A program made the position numbers and the translations under genes. From an uncultured Ruminococcus sp. (lineage in GTDB: Bacteria > Bacillota > Clostridia > Oscillospirales > Ruminococcaceae): a stretch of DNA of 7,522 bases. Below are positions 6,143 to 7,522 of the stretch, piece by piece. The notes under the pieces were generated by a model. It worked only from the letters and a program-made list of their open reading frames with translations, ran no database searches and was not told where the DNA came from. Position 1 is the stretch's first letter, and each line of letters begins with the position of its first letter. Where the stretch lies: contig CAMWLD010000104.1 of the NCBI GenBank assembly GCA_947175005.1, positions 1-7,522 on the forward strand, in the 5' to 3' direction.

Positions 6143-6628
6143 TTACGAGCCTTTAAGCTCCATAGCCTTGCTCATCATGGCCTTTACCGCATTGATCGCG
6201 GAAACATTGGCCTCGTAAGCGCGCTGGGTCGCCATAAGGTCGATCTGCTCCTTGGTGTTGTCCACATTTGAATGATATACATAACCGTCCTCATCGGCAA
6301 GCGGATTATCCGGGTCGTAAACCGGGATAAAGGGAGCGTCGTCGTCAATTACCGCCGCTACCGTAACTCCAGCATTGCGCCACTTGTCGAGATTCGCCCG
6401 ATAGTAAACGCCTCTGTGATGAGTGGACTCATACTTCGTGGTGTACTTGTTGAGTACCCCCGCAAAATCCTTCTGCTCCGTAAACACCGTAAGCTGACGG
6501 CAGTAGGGCTGCCCTGTTGAGGTGTTGTAGGAATACTGATTGGAAATGTTCTGATTAATAATATCCTGCCTTAGTCTCTGAGCCGAAAGACCCGAGTAGC
6601 CTATTTCAAGAGAGGGAAGAAATGCCAT
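6143..6628 (-). CDS. flgC: FlgC, proximal rod protein
   Basis: This 161-residue protein is somewhat longer than the usual FlgC (about 135-150). FlgC is exported through the type III gate and forms part of the proximal rod crossing the periplasm/cell wall. The N-terminal rod-protein helix is clear (SLEIGYSGLSAQRLRQDIIN, 6-25, followed by QNISN). The conserved YDPDNPLADEDGYVYHSNVD (104-123) is the FlgC hallmark, and the C-terminal helix includes ATQRAYEANVSAINAVKAM. Residues 61-86 form an unusual segment rich in Tyr, Arg, Lys, His and Trp, which accounts for the extra length. The ATG at 6628-6626 has GGAGG at 6642-6638, 9 nt upstream and immediately after the flgB stop. Another ATG in the gap is out of frame. 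The 14-nt gap to flgB indicates tight cotranscription. Confidence 0.95.
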   Translation of the reverse strand: MAFLPSLEIGYSGLSAQRLRQDIINQNISNQYSYNTSTGQPYCRQLTVFTEQKDFAGVLNKYTTKYESTHHRGVYYRANLDKWRNAGVTVAAVIDDDAPFIPVYDPDNPLADEDGYVYHSNVDNTKEQIDLMATQRAYEANVSAINAVKAMMSKAMELKGS

Positions 6629-6642
6629 GTCTCATAGCCTCC

Positions 6643-7041
6643 TTATTTGTTTATCGCCATTCGTATCATGGCGTACTGACTGTTCAGATAATCTATCATG
6701 GTGTTATACTGATACTGGGTGTCCGACAGTTCCTTGGCTTCCTTTTCAATGTCAACGTTGTTGCCGTTGAGTATCTGCCTGGTGTTGGTCTCATAAGTAG
6801 TCGTCACCCATATAGGGTCGGTCTTTTGCTTTTCCCTGGTGCTGTCGTCGGGGCAGGCGGTGTGGTCGTGATACTTGCACTTTGCCCGCTCTTTGAGCAC
6901 TAACCCGAAATTCACCGTCTTAGCCTTGTAGTCGGGAGTGCTGACGTTTGAAATATTGTGACTTATCACCTGCTGTTTGTACCAGGCAGCGTCAAGTCCC
7001 TGTTCTGTCAGCGTAAAGGCGGCGGAATCAAATAAACTCAT
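6643..7041 (-). CDS. flgB: FlgB, proximal rod protein
   Basis: At 132 residues this is a normal-length FlgB and the first gene of the operon. FlgB polymerises with FlgC, FlgF and FliE to form the proximal rod. The N-terminal motif YKQQVISHNISNVSTPDYKA (21-40) is the bacterial rod-protein signature. The C-terminal half, ILNGNNVDIEKEAKELSDTQ (90-109) followed by a helix ending MIRMAINK, is the conserved FlgB domain. Between them residues 51-75 are variable and contain C55, H58, H60 and C63 in a C-x2-H-x-H-x2-C arrangement, unusual in a rod subunit and suggestive of metal binding or a disulfide. The ATG at 7041-7039 has a strong AAGGAG at 7055-7050, 8 nt away. The promoter at 7171-7199 lies upstream, with a leader of about 123 nt. 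Confidence 0.94.
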   Translation of the reverse strand: MSLFDSAAFTLTEQGLDAAWYKQQVISHNISNVSTPDYKAKTVNFGLVLKERAKCKYHDHTACPDDSTREKQKTDPIWVTTTYETNTRQILNGNNVDIEKEAKELSDTQYQYNTMIDYLNSQYAMIRMAINK

Positions 7042-7049
7042 ATGTAATT

Positions 7050-7055
7050 CTCCTT
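7050..7055 (-). promoter_or_regulatory. flgB ribosome binding site
   Basis: AAGGAG on the minus strand lies 8 nt before the flgB ATG, close to ideal spacing, and fixes the start of the first gene. Confidence 0.85.
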
Positions 7056-7128
7056 TCGGGTCATTCCCCTACAGCGAAGCAGCATACACTTGTCTGCTAA
7101 AGCCATAAAGCAGCCCATTGGAATATTC

Positions 7129-7164
7129 AGGTATTGATACGATCATTATTACACACTTATACCT
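7129..7164 (-). promoter_or_regulatory. Possible 5'-terminal stem of the flgB leader RNA
   Basis: AGGTAT at 7164-7159 on the minus strand is complementary to ATACCT at 7134-7129, and TGAT/ATCA with a 3-nt loop lies inside. The outer stem starts exactly at the base predicted as +1 from the promoter spacing. A paired 5' end often protects mRNA from decay. The stem is only 6 bp with a large loop, so this is tentative. Confidence 0.35.
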
Positions 7165-7170
7165 ATATTA

Positions 7171-7199
7171 ATTATAACACCAAACTCCAAAAAAAACAA
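7171..7199 (-). promoter_or_regulatory. Predicted sigma-A promoter of the flgB operon
   Basis: The minus strand has TATAAT at 7176-7171 preceded by TG with one base between (7179-7178), a perfect extended -10. TTGTTT at 7199-7194 is a fair -35 with exactly 17 nt between. A/T tracts upstream (7200-7225) could act as an UP element. The +1 would be the A at about 7164, leaving a 123-nt leader to the flgB start. No sigma-28-like TAAA/GCCGATAA pair was seen, consistent with an early basal-body operon served by the housekeeping sigma factor. Confidence 0.8.
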
Positions 7200-7281
7200 T
7201 GGCTAAAAAAAAATAATTCTAAAATATTTGCCGAATTTTTTCGTTAGAAAATGTCCATTTTTCCCAAATTTCATATTTTCC

Positions 7282-7301
7282 AAAATATTGATTAATATTT
7301 T
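7282..7301. repeat. AT-rich palindrome upstream of the promoter
   Basis: AAAATATT (7282-7289) and AATATTTT (7294-7301) form an 8-bp inverted repeat with a 4-nt centre, about 85-105 bp upstream of the -35. It could be a regulator site, but in such AT-rich DNA chance palindromes are common. Confidence 0.3.
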
Positions 7302-7522
7302 ATACAAATTTCAATGTAATATTTGGTAATAAATAACATTAAATACATTAAGTATAATTCATCTTATCTTAACAAAATGTATAATCCAAAATTTACCGCC
7401 GCAAAAATCCCTTGGCAAAAATAATTTTTAATACTTTACGTATATTTTTCTAATATATGCCTTTCTGTAATTTTCCTGACTTTGCCAAAAGAGAAAATCA
7501 CTTCCAATACATATAGTAATTT

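Larger units (their letters stand above)
7042..7522. other. AT-rich upstream control region without a gene
   Basis: This 481-nt stretch has no convincing coding region on either strand. From about 7145 rightward it is strikingly AT-rich, with homopolymer runs (eight A at 7189-7196, nine A at 7205-7213). It holds the predicted promoter and leader of the operon, an AT palindrome at 7282-7301, and three imperfect TCCAAAATTT-like direct repeats (7261-7272, 7278-7289, 7384-7394). A weak TTGGCAAA/TTTGCCAA inverted pair occurs at 7413-7420 and 7481-7488. No terminator of an upstream gene and no RNA gene could be recognised; whatever lies to the right is outside the window. Confidence 0.7.

Noticed and set aside
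7042..7164. c-di-GMP (GEMM) riboswitch in the flgB leader
   Set aside because: The conserved GEMM core, such as the GCAAACC-like segment and tetraloop-receptor pattern, could not be found by eye.
7353..7358. Plus-strand TATAAT as a divergent promoter
   Set aside because: A perfect -10 hexamer, but the bases 17 nt upstream (TAAATA) are a poor -35 and no plus-strand gene is visible before the window ends.

Overview
The window is the front part of a flagellar basal-body operon, read entirely on the minus strand. In transcription order, right to left, it holds flgB, flgC, fliE, fliF, fliG, fliH, fliI and the first three quarters of fliJ, which runs off the left edge. The order flgBC-fliEFGHIJ, Shine-Dalgarno sites of the AAGGAG/GGAGG type, a vegetative (sigma-A type) promoter and very AT-rich intergenic DNA beside moderately GC-rich genes point to a motile member of the Firmicutes, most likely class Clostridia. 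A Ruminococcaceae/Oscillospirales-like host is my guess; I cannot settle the genus.

Layout. Positions 7042-7522 hold no gene. This is the upstream control region, with a good promoter (-35 at 7194-7199, extended -10 at 7171-7179) that predicts a 123-nt leader starting near 7164 with a possible 5'-terminal stem. flgB and flgC (proximal rod) follow, then fliE (rod to MS-ring adaptor), fliF (MS ring), fliG (rotor/switch), fliH (ATPase stator/regulator), fliI (export ATPase) and fliJ (central stalk/chaperone escort). Together these make the inner-membrane ring, the base of the rod, the torque-generating rotor face and the cytoplasmic ATPase complex of the flagellar type III export machine.

The protein set is ordinary, and I do not see an undescribed protein system. 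The unusual part is the spacing. Four junctions are tight (14, 49 and 28 nt, plus one 8-nt overlap), but fliE-fliF, fliF-fliG and fliH-fliI are separated by 188, 210 and 144 nt. The first two spacers each carry a nearly identical heptad repeat (32 of 33 bases) placed just before the next gene's ribosome binding site. The third carries an 11-base piece of the same motif in the opposite orientation. All three also contain inverted repeats. This looks like a dispersed intergenic repeat family that has entered a flagellar operon, possibly with effects on translation or mRNA processing. Two smaller protein oddities are a C-x2-H-x-H-x2-C cluster in the variable part of FlgB and a basic/aromatic segment in a longer than usual FlgC.
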